DNA from: Aurantimonas aggregata
GTDB taxonomy: Bacteria > Pseudomonadota > Alphaproteobacteria > Rhizobiales > Rhizobiaceae
Length of the DNA stretch: 64,000 nt
Assembly: GCF_010500835.1 (NCBI RefSeq)
Contig: NZ_JAAAMJ010000001.1
Location: 186,001-250,000 of the forward strand
Direction of reading: 5' to 3'
The translations under genes and the position numbers were made by a program. Shown in pieces: positions 27,182 through 35,504 of this stretch (its first letter is position 1; every line of letters begins with the position of its first letter). A model generated the notes under the pieces. The model saw only the letters and a program-made list of their open reading frames with translations, was not told the DNA's origin and searched no databases.

Positions 27182-28621
27182 ATGGGAATTAATTACAACA
27201 ATTCCGGCAGCGCCTTTTCCGATCCGGGACGCTCCTTCGCTAATCTCGAGGCAACGCTCGTCGCCAACATGGTGACGGCATCGACCGATATTGCGCTCCT
27301 GATCGACTCCAAGGGGATCATCGCAGACGTCGCCGTCCGCGATGCTGAACTGTTTGGCGACGTGCCCGCCAGCTGGATCGGCCAGCCCTTCATCGACGTC
27401 GTGACGGTCGAGTGCCGCTCCAAGGTCGGCCGCATGCTCAGCGACCGCAATCCGGGCGAAGCGGCGCCGCGCCGCGAGATCAACCATCCCATGCCCGGCG
27501 GGCCGGACCTGCCGATCAGCTACGCGATGCTGTCGCTGGCCAGGGACGGCGCGCGCCTCGCACTCGGCCGCGACCTGCGCACCATCTCGATCCTGCAGCA
27601 GAAGCTGGTCGAGACGCAGTTGGCGATGGAGAGCGACTACGCCCGCCTGCAGAACGCCGAATCCCAGTACCGCGTCTTCTTCGACACTTCGTCCGACCCG
27701 ATCGTCATCGCCGACGCGGCCAGTGGCAAGATCCTGGAAGCCAATTCAGCAGCCCGCCGGATGCTGGAGAGCGACGGGCGCCAGGTCGCCGGTGTCACGA
27801 TCGAATCGCTGTTCGCCGAACGCAGCGTGCGGGACCTCGACAAGCTCGTCGCCGCGGCCCGCGCCTCCGGTGACATCGAGATCGCCGACCTCGCCTTGCG
27901 CGACGACGACAGCGCCACCGGCATATCGGCACGCTTTTATCGCCAGCATGGCGCAACCCGCCTTTCCCTCCGGTTCGGGCGCAACGGCAACGACAGCCTG
28001 TCGCCGGGTGCCCACGACCTGATCGCCAAGGCCGGCCGCGAACTGCCCGACGCGATCGTCGTCGTCGACAACGACCTGAAGATCGTCGCGGCCAACGAGA
28101 GCTTCCTTGATCTGGCCGAGATCGCCACAGGGCGTCAGGCCACTGGAAAGTCTCTGGGCGACATCATCGGCCGGCGCGGCGTCGAAATGGCCGTGGTCAA
28201 GACCGCCGTCGATGCCGAGGGCGTCGTGCGCAGCTTTTCCACCACGCTCCATACCCAGCACGGCGGTCTGGTGGACGTGGAACTCAGCGGGTCGATCCTG
28301 AAAGAGAGCGACCAGCAGTTCTACGGCTTCTCGTTGCGAAGGGCGGCGCGCGCCCCACAGCTTGCCTCCGCCACCCAGCCCCTGCGGTCGGCCAACGACA
28401 TGACCGGTCTCGTCGGGCGGGTGCCGCTGCGCGAGATCGTTCGCGAAACTGCCGACATCATCGAGCAATTGTGCATCGAGGCCGCGCTCGATCTCACCCG
28501 CAACAACCGCGCCTCGGCCGCCGAGATGCTCGGCCTCAGCCGCCAGAGCCTCTATTCCAAGCTCCGGCGCTACGGCATCGGCGATCCCTCCCCCGACTCC
28601 GGCGACAATTCCGTCAACTGA
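27182..28621 (+). CDS. ppsR: Transcriptional repressor PpsR/CrtJ
   Basis: This 479-residue regulator is full length. PAS-like domains occupy about residues 25-140, 160-275 and 285-395. The second starts ESQYRVFFDTSSDPIVIADAASGK and the third LPDAIVVVDNDLKIVAANESF. A Fis-type helix-turn-helix closes the protein (NNRASAAEMLGLSRQSLYSKLRRYGIGD). Cys431, just before the HTH (EQLCIEAAL), matches the redox-active cysteine of Rhodobacter PpsR. The only other cysteine is near residue 78. PpsR represses bch, crt and puc genes in oxygen. Its operators are found at four promoters here. It is undamaged although most of its expected targets are broken or gone. Confidence 0.92.
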   Translation: MGINYNNSGSAFSDPGRSFANLEATLVANMVTASTDIALLIDSKGIIADVAVRDAELFGDVPASWIGQPFIDVVTVECRSKVGRMLSDRNPGEAAPRREINHPMPGGPDLPISYAMLSLARDGARLALGRDLRTISILQQKLVETQLAMESDYARLQNAESQYRVFFDTSSDPIVIADAASGKILEANSAARRMLESDGRQVAGVTIESLFAERSVRDLDKLVAAARASGDIEIADLALRDDDSATGISARFYRQHGATRLSLRFGRNGNDSLSPGAHDLIAKAGRELPDAIVVVDNDLKIVAANESFLDLAEIATGRQATGKSLGDIIGRRGVEMAVVKTAVDAEGVVRSFSTTLHTQHGGLVDVELSGSILKESDQQFYGFSLRRAARAPQLASATQPLRSANDMTGLVGRVPLREIVRETADIIEQLCIEAALDLTRNNRASAAEMLGLSRQSLYSKLRRYGIGDPSPDSGDNSVN

Positions 28622-28694
28622 CGCTACGCAGGAAGCTACAGGATATGCCCCATCCGGGGTGATCCGGCAATTTGTCACAAGCCAGGGCCAAATG

Positions 28695-28712
28695 TGTCAA
28701 GATTGATTGACA
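28695..28712 (+). promoter_or_regulatory. PpsR/CrtJ operator upstream of bchG
   Basis: TGTCAAGATTGATTGACA is a perfect TGT-N12-ACA palindrome 29 bases before the bchG ATG. It should control the bchG-bch2-bchP operon. Its sequence is close to site 2 of bchC. Confidence 0.83.
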
Positions 28713-28741
28713 CTCTACGATCTCCCGCATAGCCTCGGGAC

Positions 28742-29662
28742 ATGAGCCGCCTGATCCTCGACGCACCCCGACAGACGCGTCCGACCGCCTCGGCGGCGCT
28801 CGAGCTCCTGAAGCCGATCACCTGGTTCGCCCCGATGTGGGCCTTCGGCTGCGGCGCCATATCCGCCCGCTCCTCGGCCCCCGCCGATGGCAGCGACGTC
28901 TTCTGGATCGTCATCGCCGGGATCGTCCTGTCAGGCCCCCTGCTCTGCGGCGCCAGCCAGGCCGTCAACGACTGGTTCGACCGGCATGTCGACGCGATCA
29001 ACGAACCGCAGCGGCCGATCCCCTCCGGCCGCATGCCTGGCCGATCGGGTCTGTACCTGGCGATCGTCTGGACGCTGCTGTCGCTCCTCGTCGCGGCTCT
29101 GTTCGGCCCCTGGGTGCTGGTTGCGGCGATTGCCGGCTGCGGGCTGGCCTGGGCCTACAGCGCCCCGCCCTTTCGCCTCAAGCGCAATGGCTGGTGGGGC
29201 AATGCCGCCGTCGCCATCGCCTATGAAGGCCTCGCCTGGTTCACCGGCGCCGCCGTGGTAGCTGGCGGCCTGCCCGATGGGCGGATCATCCTCCTCGCCG
29301 GGCTCTACAGCATCGGCGCGCATGGCATCATGACCCTCAACGACTTCAAGTCGGTCGAAGGTGATACGGCGCTCGGCGTCCGCACCCTGCCGGTGCAGTA
29401 TGGCGTCACCACTGCCGCGATCCTCGCCTGTGTCGTCATGCTGACGCCGCAGCTGCTGGTCGTCGCCCTGCTCTTCCTCTGGTCTGCGCCGATCTACGCG
29501 CTCATCGTCGCTGGACTGATCGTCGCCCAGCTGGCGCTGATGCGCCGGCTGCTGGCCGCACCCCGCGAGCGCGCGCCGTGGTACAACGCTACCGGCACCA
29601 GCCTCTACGTTGCCGGCATGATGGTCTCGGCATTTGCCGTCAGCAGCGTGATCGGGGGCTGA
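28742..29662 (+). CDS. bchG: Bacteriochlorophyll/chlorophyll synthase BchG
   Basis: This 306-residue UbiA-family prenyltransferase joins geranylgeranyl or phytyl diphosphate to bacteriochlorophyllide a. The signature NDWFDRHVDAINEPQRPIPSG spans residues 76-96 and holds the diphosphate-Mg aspartates Asp80 and Asp84. HGIMTLNDFKSVEGDTALGVRTLPVQYG is the second conserved region. About eight or nine membrane helices are seen. The length is normal and no frameshift is visible. It heads an operon with bch2 and bchP. Confidence 0.93.
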   Translation: MSRLILDAPRQTRPTASAALELLKPITWFAPMWAFGCGAISARSSAPADGSDVFWIVIAGIVLSGPLLCGASQAVNDWFDRHVDAINEPQRPIPSGRMPGRSGLYLAIVWTLLSLLVAALFGPWVLVAAIAGCGLAWAYSAPPFRLKRNGWWGNAAVAIAYEGLAWFTGAAVVAGGLPDGRIILLAGLYSIGAHGIMTLNDFKSVEGDTALGVRTLPVQYGVTTAAILACVVMLTPQLLVVALLFLWSAPIYALIVAGLIVAQLALMRRLLAAPRERAPWYNATGTSLYVAGMMVSAFAVSSVIGG

Positions 29663-29667
29663 GAGCG

Positions 29668-30990
29668 ATGGGGCTGTCTTGGCTGCAGATCGTCCGCCTC
29701 GCTCTGGTCCAGACGGCGCTCGGCGCGATGGTGGTGCTAACCACGGCGACGATGAACCGCGTCATGGTGGTGGAACTGGCGCTGCCTGCCATGCTGGCCG
29801 GCGCCCTGGTCGCCCTGCATTATGCGGTGCAGATGCTCCGTCCCCGCTTCGGCCACGGCGCCGATGGCGGACGGCGCCGCACCCCCTGGATCATCGGCGG
29901 CATGGTCGTCCTGGCAATCGGCACGGTCGGCGCCGCCGCAGCGACGGCGCTGATGTCCGCCTCGCCGCTTGCCGGGACGTTGGCCGCAGCTATTGCCTTC
30001 CTCCTCATCGGCGCCGGCGTGGGCGCGGCCGGCACGAACCTGCTGACCCTCGTCGCCACCAGCGTCGCCCCCACTCGCCGCGCCCCGGCGGCGACCCTGA
30101 TCTGGATCATGATGATCGCCGGCTTCGCGGTGACCACCGGGATCGCCGGGGGCTTTCTCGATCCCAATTCGCCACTGCGGCTGGTCGTCGTGACATCGGT
30201 CGTGGCCGGCCTGGCTCTGGTCCTGGCGATCGCCGCCGTCCACGGCATCGAGTCCACGTCGCCGACGGCCCGGCTTCCCGCGGCGCGACAGCGTCCAGCC
30301 TTCCGCCAGGCGTTCGGCGAAGTCTGGCAGGAACGGCAGACGCGCCGCTTCACGATCTTCGTCTTCGTCTCGATGCTCGCCTACAGCGCCCAGGACCTCA
30401 TCCTCGAACCCTTTGCCGGCATCGTCTTCGCGATGACGCCGGGCCAGACGACGCAATTGTCCAGCGTCCAGCATGGCGGCGTCGTCCTCGGCATGGTTCT
30501 GGTGGCTCTGGCCGGCGCCTTGCTGTCCCGCCGCTTTCCGGGCCTGTTGCGCGGCTTCTGCGTCCTCGGCTGCGTTGGCTCCGCCGCCAGTCTGGCGATG
30601 CTCGCCACGGCCGGCGGCAGCGCCTTCCCGCTGCGCGAAGCGGTCTTCGCCCTCGGCCTCAGCAACGGTGTCTTCGCGGTGGCGGCAATCGGCTCGATGA
30701 TGGCGCTCGCCGGCCAAGGCACCAGAGCCCGCGAAGGCGTGCGGATGGGCCTCTGGGGCGCGGCGCAGGCGATCGCCTTCGGCGCCGGCGGCTTTGCCGG
30801 AACGGTTCTCGTCGACGCGGCGACGGCCTTTCTCGGCCGGGCCGACGCGGCCTACAGCGTCGTCTTCGTCCTCGAGGCCGCTTTGTTCCTGGTCTCGGCG
30901 GCCCTCGCCCTCGGGGCGATCTCGGTGACCGGCGCCCGCCAGGTTTCGACGGCCGCGAGCGCCGGCAACGATCGGGCGGTGCCCGCATGA
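29668..30990 (+). CDS. BCH/PucC family MFS-like protein (Bch2/ORF428 type)
   Basis: This 440-residue polytopic protein belongs to the BCH/PucC family (PF03209 type). Twelve hydrophobic segments and the segments RFGHGADGGRRRTPWIIGGM, AYSAQDLILEPFAGIVFAMTPGQTTQLSS and ATLIWIMMIAGFAVTTGIAGG are typical. Relatives help assemble light-harvesting complexes or deliver bacteriochlorophyll. The member located between bchG and bchP is usually called bch2 or ORF428. It starts 5 bases after bchG and its stop overlaps the possible upstream bchP start. It is intact, though no light-harvesting genes are present. Confidence 0.88.
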   Translation: MGLSWLQIVRLALVQTALGAMVVLTTATMNRVMVVELALPAMLAGALVALHYAVQMLRPRFGHGADGGRRRTPWIIGGMVVLAIGTVGAAAATALMSASPLAGTLAAAIAFLLIGAGVGAAGTNLLTLVATSVAPTRRAPAATLIWIMMIAGFAVTTGIAGGFLDPNSPLRLVVVTSVVAGLALVLAIAAVHGIESTSPTARLPAARQRPAFRQAFGEVWQERQTRRFTIFVFVSMLAYSAQDLILEPFAGIVFAMTPGQTTQLSSVQHGGVVLGMVLVALAGALLSRRFPGLLRGFCVLGCVGSAASLAMLATAGGSAFPLREAVFALGLSNGVFAVAAIGSMMALAGQGTRAREGVRMGLWGAAQAIAFGAGGFAGTVLVDAATAFLGRADAAYSVVFVLEAALFLVSAALALGAISVTGARQVSTAASAGNDRAVPA

Positions 30991-31007
30991 ACGAAAAGGG
31001 TGGCGGC

Positions 31008-32192
31008 ATGGACAGCGTGGATGTCGTGGTGGTCGGCGGCGGCCCGGCGGGCGCAACCGCCGCCGAAATGCTGGCGCGAGCCGGACATTCGGTCGTGCTG
31101 CTCGACCGGGATGGGCGGATCAAGCCCTGCGGCGGAGCGATCCCGCCGCGGCTGGTGAGCGATTTCGAAATTCCTCCCGAACTCATCGTCGCGCGGATAT
31201 CGTCGGCGCAGATGGTCGCGCCGTCGGAACGGCGTGTCCCGATGCCGATCGAGGGCGGCGGCTATGTCGGCATGGTCGATCGCGAGCATTTCGACGAGTG
31301 GCTGCGCGTCCGCGCCGCCGCTGCTGGCGCCCGGCGGATTACCGGAACGTTCGAGCGGATCGAGCGAGATGCCGACGGCAGCGCGGTCGTTCGCTACCGC
31401 GCTGCCAGCCCTGCGAAGGAAGAAGCCTTTGGCGAAATCACGGCACGGCTGGTGATCGGCGCCGATGGTGCGCGGTCGGCGGTCGGCCGACAGAACGTCG
31501 AGGGCGCCGAGCGGATGCCGTTCGTTTTCGCCTATCACGAGATCGTCCGCTCGCCCGTCGCCAGCAAGGCTGATTTCGATCCCCGCCGCTGCGGCGTCTA
31601 CTACCAGGGCGTGATCTCGCCGGATTTCTACGGCTGGGTGTTCCCGCATGGTGCGACCACCAGCATCGGCACCGGCAGCGCAGAGAAGGGCTATGGCCTG
31701 CGGCCGGCCGTAGCGCGACTGCGGGCCACCACCGGGCTCGACCGGGTCGAGACGATCCGCCGGGAGGGCGCGCCGATCCCGCTGAAGCCGCTGAAGCGCT
31801 GGGACAACGGCCGCGACATCATCCTCGCCGGCGATGCCGCCGGCGTTGTCGCACCGGCATCCGGCGAAGGCATCTACTACGCCATGATCAGTGCGAGGAT
31901 GGTCGCCGAAGCCGGCCTCGCCACCGGCGACGCACCGGCGCTCGCAACGGCCCGCAAGGCCTTCATGCGCGAGCATGGTCGCGTTTTCTGGATCCTCGGC
32001 ATCATGCAGACCTTCTGGTACCGCTCCGACCGGCAGCGCGAACGCTTCGTCGCCATCTGCCGCGACAAGGACGTGCAGCGCCTGACCTGGGAGGCCTACA
32101 TGAACAAGAAGCTGGTGCCGGCGCGGCCCGCCGCGCACATCAAGATCTTCTTCAAGGACCTCGCGCACCTGCTTCGGCTGGTTTCGCCCTGA
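31008..32192 (+). CDS. bchP: Geranylgeranyl reductase BchP
   Basis: This 394-residue FAD enzyme has DVVVVGGGPAGATAAEMLARAGHSVVLLDRD at its N-terminus. KPCGGAIPPRLVSDF, YYQGVISPDFYGWVFPHG and LAGDAAGVVAPASGEGIYYAM follow. BchP reduces the geranylgeranyl tail of bacteriochlorophyll to phytyl. An ATG at 30987 overlaps the bch2 stop. I chose 31008 because AAGGG lies 7 bases before it and it gives the usual family length. Intact; last gene of the bchG operon and right border of the remnant. Reduction of another prenyl compound is an alternative present role. Confidence 0.92.
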   Translation: MDSVDVVVVGGGPAGATAAEMLARAGHSVVLLDRDGRIKPCGGAIPPRLVSDFEIPPELIVARISSAQMVAPSERRVPMPIEGGGYVGMVDREHFDEWLRVRAAAAGARRITGTFERIERDADGSAVVRYRAASPAKEEAFGEITARLVIGADGARSAVGRQNVEGAERMPFVFAYHEIVRSPVASKADFDPRRCGVYYQGVISPDFYGWVFPHGATTSIGTGSAEKGYGLRPAVARLRATTGLDRVETIRREGAPIPLKPLKRWDNGRDIILAGDAAGVVAPASGEGIYYAMISARMVAEAGLATGDAPALATARKAFMREHGRVFWILGIMQTFWYRSDRQRERFVAICRDKDVQRLTWEAYMNKKLVPARPAAHIKIFFKDLAHLLRLVSP

Positions 32193-32556
32193 ATCGTTGA
32201 ACCCGTTACGGCCGCCGACGGTCCGCGGCCTTGCGCGGACGCCGGGGCACGGCTGTGCGACCTTGGCCTTCGACTGCGCCGGGCCTGCCAACTCACATTG
32301 CCTGGACACGCCGCATTCTTCGCCCTGGAGGCGACGCGGCCGGAACGCATGCACGTGTTTTTAGCAGCCGATCACAAACTCGTAATAACGCCTCCGTCCA
32401 CTCTAGTCGTAGTGGCGATGGTGCGCGAATTCTGCCAATTGCGCTGGCCCGCAAACTTGCGGAAATCGATATCGCGATTACAATCGCCTCTAAAGTTCTG
32501 AATTGTATTGCTAATGACAGCTTTAAAATTCCACCGATCTCAGGCTCACTGATTCG
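32193..32556 (+). other. Intergenic region after bchP with a hairpin at 32221-32240
   Basis: This stretch of 364 bases has no credible gene. GTCCGCG (32221-32227) pairs with CGCGGAC (32234-32240) and could end bchP transcription, but no T tract follows. The part from about 32340 is clearly AT-richer than the chromosome around it and probably contains the promoter of the MocR gene. Confidence 0.45.
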
Positions 32557-33882
32557 ATGTGGAAACCGCAACTAGAGAATGGCAAAATCCGCTTCCGGCA
32601 GATCGTCGACCAGATCGTGACCGACATCGCTGCCGGGACGCTGCAGGCAGGCGATCGCCTGCCGCCGCAGCGCGAGTTGGCGACGAGCCTCAACGTCAAG
32701 CTTTCGACCGTCAGCCGCGCCTATCAGGAGGCGGCCCGCCAGCGGCTGGTCGGCGGCGAAGTCGGGCGCGGCACCTATGTCCTGAAGCCGGGCCTCGACG
32801 CCAATCTGTTTGCCGCGCCCCCCGCCGCGCCGCCGGTCTACGATCTGACCACGGCGGTTCCCGCCGCGCCGCCCGGCGACGATTCCCTCGCCGCCTCGCT
32901 GGCGAGTCTCACGCCGCGCGACCACGCGCAGCTTGCGGGCTATCCGCAACAGCGCCTGATCGAGCGCACCCGCCTTGCCATCTGCGACTGGCTGGCCTGG
33001 CGGGGCATGGAACGGCGGCCCCGGATCATCGTCCCCTGCGCCGGCGCTCACGCTGCGCTGCAGGCGCTGCTGTTGGAAAAGACCCGTCCCGGCGACCCGA
33101 TCCTCGTCGAATCGTTCACCTTCCCGGGCATCAAGATGGTGGCCAAACAGTTGCGCCTGCGCCTCGTGCCGATTGAGCAGGACGGGGAAGGCGTGACGCC
33201 GGAAGGGCTGGACGCTGCGGCCGGCGGCTCGGCCGCGCGGATCGCCATTCTCGTGCCGACCCTGCAGAATCCCACCGGCGCGGTGATGGGCGAAGCGCGG
33301 CGACGTGCGGTGGCGGCGGTGGCCGCGCGCCACGACCTGACCGTGATCGAGGACGACGTCTACGGTCCGCTGGGCGCCCTGCCGCCCCTGTCGGGAGAAC
33401 TCGGCCGGCGCGGCGTCATCGTGTCGAGCCTCTCCCAGACCGTCCTGCCCGGCCTGCGCTTCGGCTTCGTCGCTGGCGATGACCCCGACCTCGAGAAGCT
33501 GCAGGAAAGCCTGCCCCTGACGACGTGGCTGATGTCGCCCTTTTCGATGCTCATCGGCGCGAAATGGATCGACAGCGGCGTCGCCCAGGCGCGAGTTGAA
33601 TGGCAGCGCACGGAGATCGCCGCCCGCTGGCGCCAGATGCTCGCCCTGCTCGGCCCGACCGACCAGCTCCCGGCGCCACACGCCTGGTTGCGGGTCAAGG
33701 GGGATCCGGACGAGATGGTCGACAGATGCCGGGCGGCAGGCGTGGGCGTCGTACCGGCCGGCATGTTCGCCGTGGGCCGGAAGTCGGCGGCGCGGATCCG
33801 AATCTGCCTCACCGCCGCAGCGACCCGGAACGACCTCGGCGAGGCCCTGCGGATCCTCGCCGGCCTCGGGATCCGCGCTTGA
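32557..33882 (+). CDS. MocR-type transcriptional regulator (GntR HTH plus PLP aminotransferase-like domain)
   Basis: This 441-residue protein has an N-terminal GntR winged helix (FRQIVDQIVTDIAAGTLQAGDRLPPQRELATSLNV, then STVSRAYQEAARQRLV). A fold-type I aminotransferase-like domain follows with LVPTLQNPTGAVMG and VIEDDVYG. A conserved lysine for PLP is expected in the SSLSQTVLPGLRFGF region, but serine-rich sequence without an obvious lysine appears there (VSSLSQTVLPGLR). PLP binding is therefore uncertain. MocR proteins often control a neighbouring transporter or PLP-related gene. No clear target adjoins it. Confidence 0.85.
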   Translation: MWKPQLENGKIRFRQIVDQIVTDIAAGTLQAGDRLPPQRELATSLNVKLSTVSRAYQEAARQRLVGGEVGRGTYVLKPGLDANLFAAPPAAPPVYDLTTAVPAAPPGDDSLAASLASLTPRDHAQLAGYPQQRLIERTRLAICDWLAWRGMERRPRIIVPCAGAHAALQALLLEKTRPGDPILVESFTFPGIKMVAKQLRLRLVPIEQDGEGVTPEGLDAAAGGSAARIAILVPTLQNPTGAVMGEARRRAVAAVAARHDLTVIEDDVYGPLGALPPLSGELGRRGVIVSSLSQTVLPGLRFGFVAGDDPDLEKLQESLPLTTWLMSPFSMLIGAKWIDSGVAQARVEWQRTEIAARWRQMLALLGPTDQLPAPHAWLRVKGDPDEMVDRCRAAGVGVVPAGMFAVGRKSAARIRICLTAAATRNDLGEALRILAGLGIRA

Positions 33883-34036
33883 GCCCTGCGAACGGGCACG
33901 ATCTGCCTCTGGCAACGGCAATTGTGCCACCAGGCTGCGCAATGCTGCGGCAATCTGCAACCCGTCCTTTCGAAAGGCTTGATTTTCCGGCCTCCGGCTT
34001 TCTCTTTAGAGGGAAGTGAACGAGCTGGGGGCAACG

Positions 34037-35449
34037 GTGAAGCCATTCGACGACATGCTGCTGGCTGACGGGACCGTCCGCCAGCCCTATCAACGCTTCC
34101 ATGAATGGTTCTGTGCCCAGAATACCGAGGAACTCGGCGCCAAGGCGCATGAGGCGGAGGAGTTCTTCCGCCGCACCGGCATCACCTTCAATGTCTATGG
34201 CGACGAGGAAGCGGCCGAGCGGCTGATTCCCTTCGACCTCGTGCCCCGGATCATCGCCAAGGCGGAATGGGATCGTCTCGCCGAAGGCATCGAGCAGCGG
34301 GTCCAGGCGCTCAACGCCTTTCTCGACGACATCTACCACGACCAGGAGATCATCAAGGCCGGCAAGCTGCCGCAGAGCCTGATCACCGGCAACGAGGCCT
34401 ATCTGCCCGAGATGGAGGGGTTCCGGCCGCCGGGCGGCGTCTACACCCACATCATCGGCACCGACATCGTCCAGGTTGCGGAGAACGAGTTCTACGTCCT
34501 CGAGGACAATGCCCGCACGCCGTCCGGCGTCTCGTACATGATCGAGAACCGCGAGACGATGATGCAGATGTTCCCCGAGCTGTTCGCGCAGAACCGCGTG
34601 CGGCCGGTGGAGACCTACCCGCATCACCTGCGCCGTTCGCTGGCCGCCGTCGCGCCGCCGGCGTGCAAGGACAAGCCGGTGGTTGCCGTGCTCACCCCCG
34701 GCATCCATAACTCGGCCTATTACGAGCACGCCTTCCTGGCCGACCAGATGGGCGTCGAGCTGATCGAGGGCTCCGACGTCCGAGAGATCGACGGCCGCAT
34801 CCAGATGCGCACGACGGAAGGCTACACGCCGATCGACGTGCTCTATCGCCGGGTCGACGACGCCTATCTGGATCCGAAGGCCTTCCGGCCGGACTCGGTG
34901 CTCGGCATACCGGGGATCATGGACGTCTACCGCAATGGCGGCATCACCATCGCCAATGCGCCGGGGACGGGCATCGCCGACGACAAGGCGATCTATTCCT
35001 ACATGCCGGAGATCGTCGAATTCTATACCGGCCGCAAGGCGCTGCTGGAGAACGTGCCGACCTGGCGCTGCGCCGATGCGGACAGTCTCGCCTACGTGCT
35101 CGAGCATCTTGCCGAGCTCGTCGTGAAGGAGGTGCACGGCTCGGGCGGCTACGGCATGCTGGTCGGCCCCGCGTCCACCAAGGCCGAATGCGAGGCATTC
35201 GCCGCCAAGCTGCGTGAACGTCCCGGCAACTACATCGCCCAGCCGACGCTGGCGCTATCGACCGTGCCGATCCTAACCGACCAAGGGCTGTCGCCGCGCC
35301 ACGTCGATTTGCGGCCTTTCGTGCTGGTCTCCGACACGGTCCACATCATCCCGGGCGGGCTGACCCGCGTCGCGCTGAAGGAAGGCTCCCTCGTGGTCAA
35401 TTCGAGCCAGGGTGGCGGCACCAAGGACACCTGGGTCCTGCGGGACTGA
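34037..35449 (+). CDS. Circularly permuted type 2 ATP-grasp protein
   Basis: This protein of about 470 residues matches the DUF404/DUF407-type ATP-grasp family: FDDMLLADGTVRQPYQRFHEWF, then RTGITFNVYGDEEA, DIYHDQEIIKAG, EDNARTPSGVSYMIENR and SGGYGMLVGP. The last holds the glycine-rich loop. The family probably ligates peptides but its product is not established. Three starts are possible (GTG 34016, GTG 34037, ATG 34055). 34037 gives the usual MKPFDDM-like opening and has a GGGGG stretch just upstream. It is the first gene of an Anbu-type cluster with the alpha-E protein and the proteasome-like peptidase. Confidence 0.86.
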   Translation: MKPFDDMLLADGTVRQPYQRFHEWFCAQNTEELGAKAHEAEEFFRRTGITFNVYGDEEAAERLIPFDLVPRIIAKAEWDRLAEGIEQRVQALNAFLDDIYHDQEIIKAGKLPQSLITGNEAYLPEMEGFRPPGGVYTHIIGTDIVQVAENEFYVLEDNARTPSGVSYMIENRETMMQMFPELFAQNRVRPVETYPHHLRRSLAAVAPPACKDKPVVAVLTPGIHNSAYYEHAFLADQMGVELIEGSDVREIDGRIQMRTTEGYTPIDVLYRRVDDAYLDPKAFRPDSVLGIPGIMDVYRNGGITIANAPGTGIADDKAIYSYMPEIVEFYTGRKALLENVPTWRCADADSLAYVLEHLAELVVKEVHGSGGYGMLVGPASTKAECEAFAAKLRERPGNYIAQPTLALSTVPILTDQGLSPRHVDLRPFVLVSDTVHIIPGGLTRVALKEGSLVVNSSQGGGTKDTWVLRD

Positions 35450-35504
35450 GGATGATCCGATGACCGCGACGACCGACCATTTTACCCTGCAGAGGCTCTA
35501 GATC

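Noticed and set aside
32298-32501. Small ORF after bchP
   Set aside because: No ribosome site or family resemblance; it lies in AT-richer intergenic sequence.
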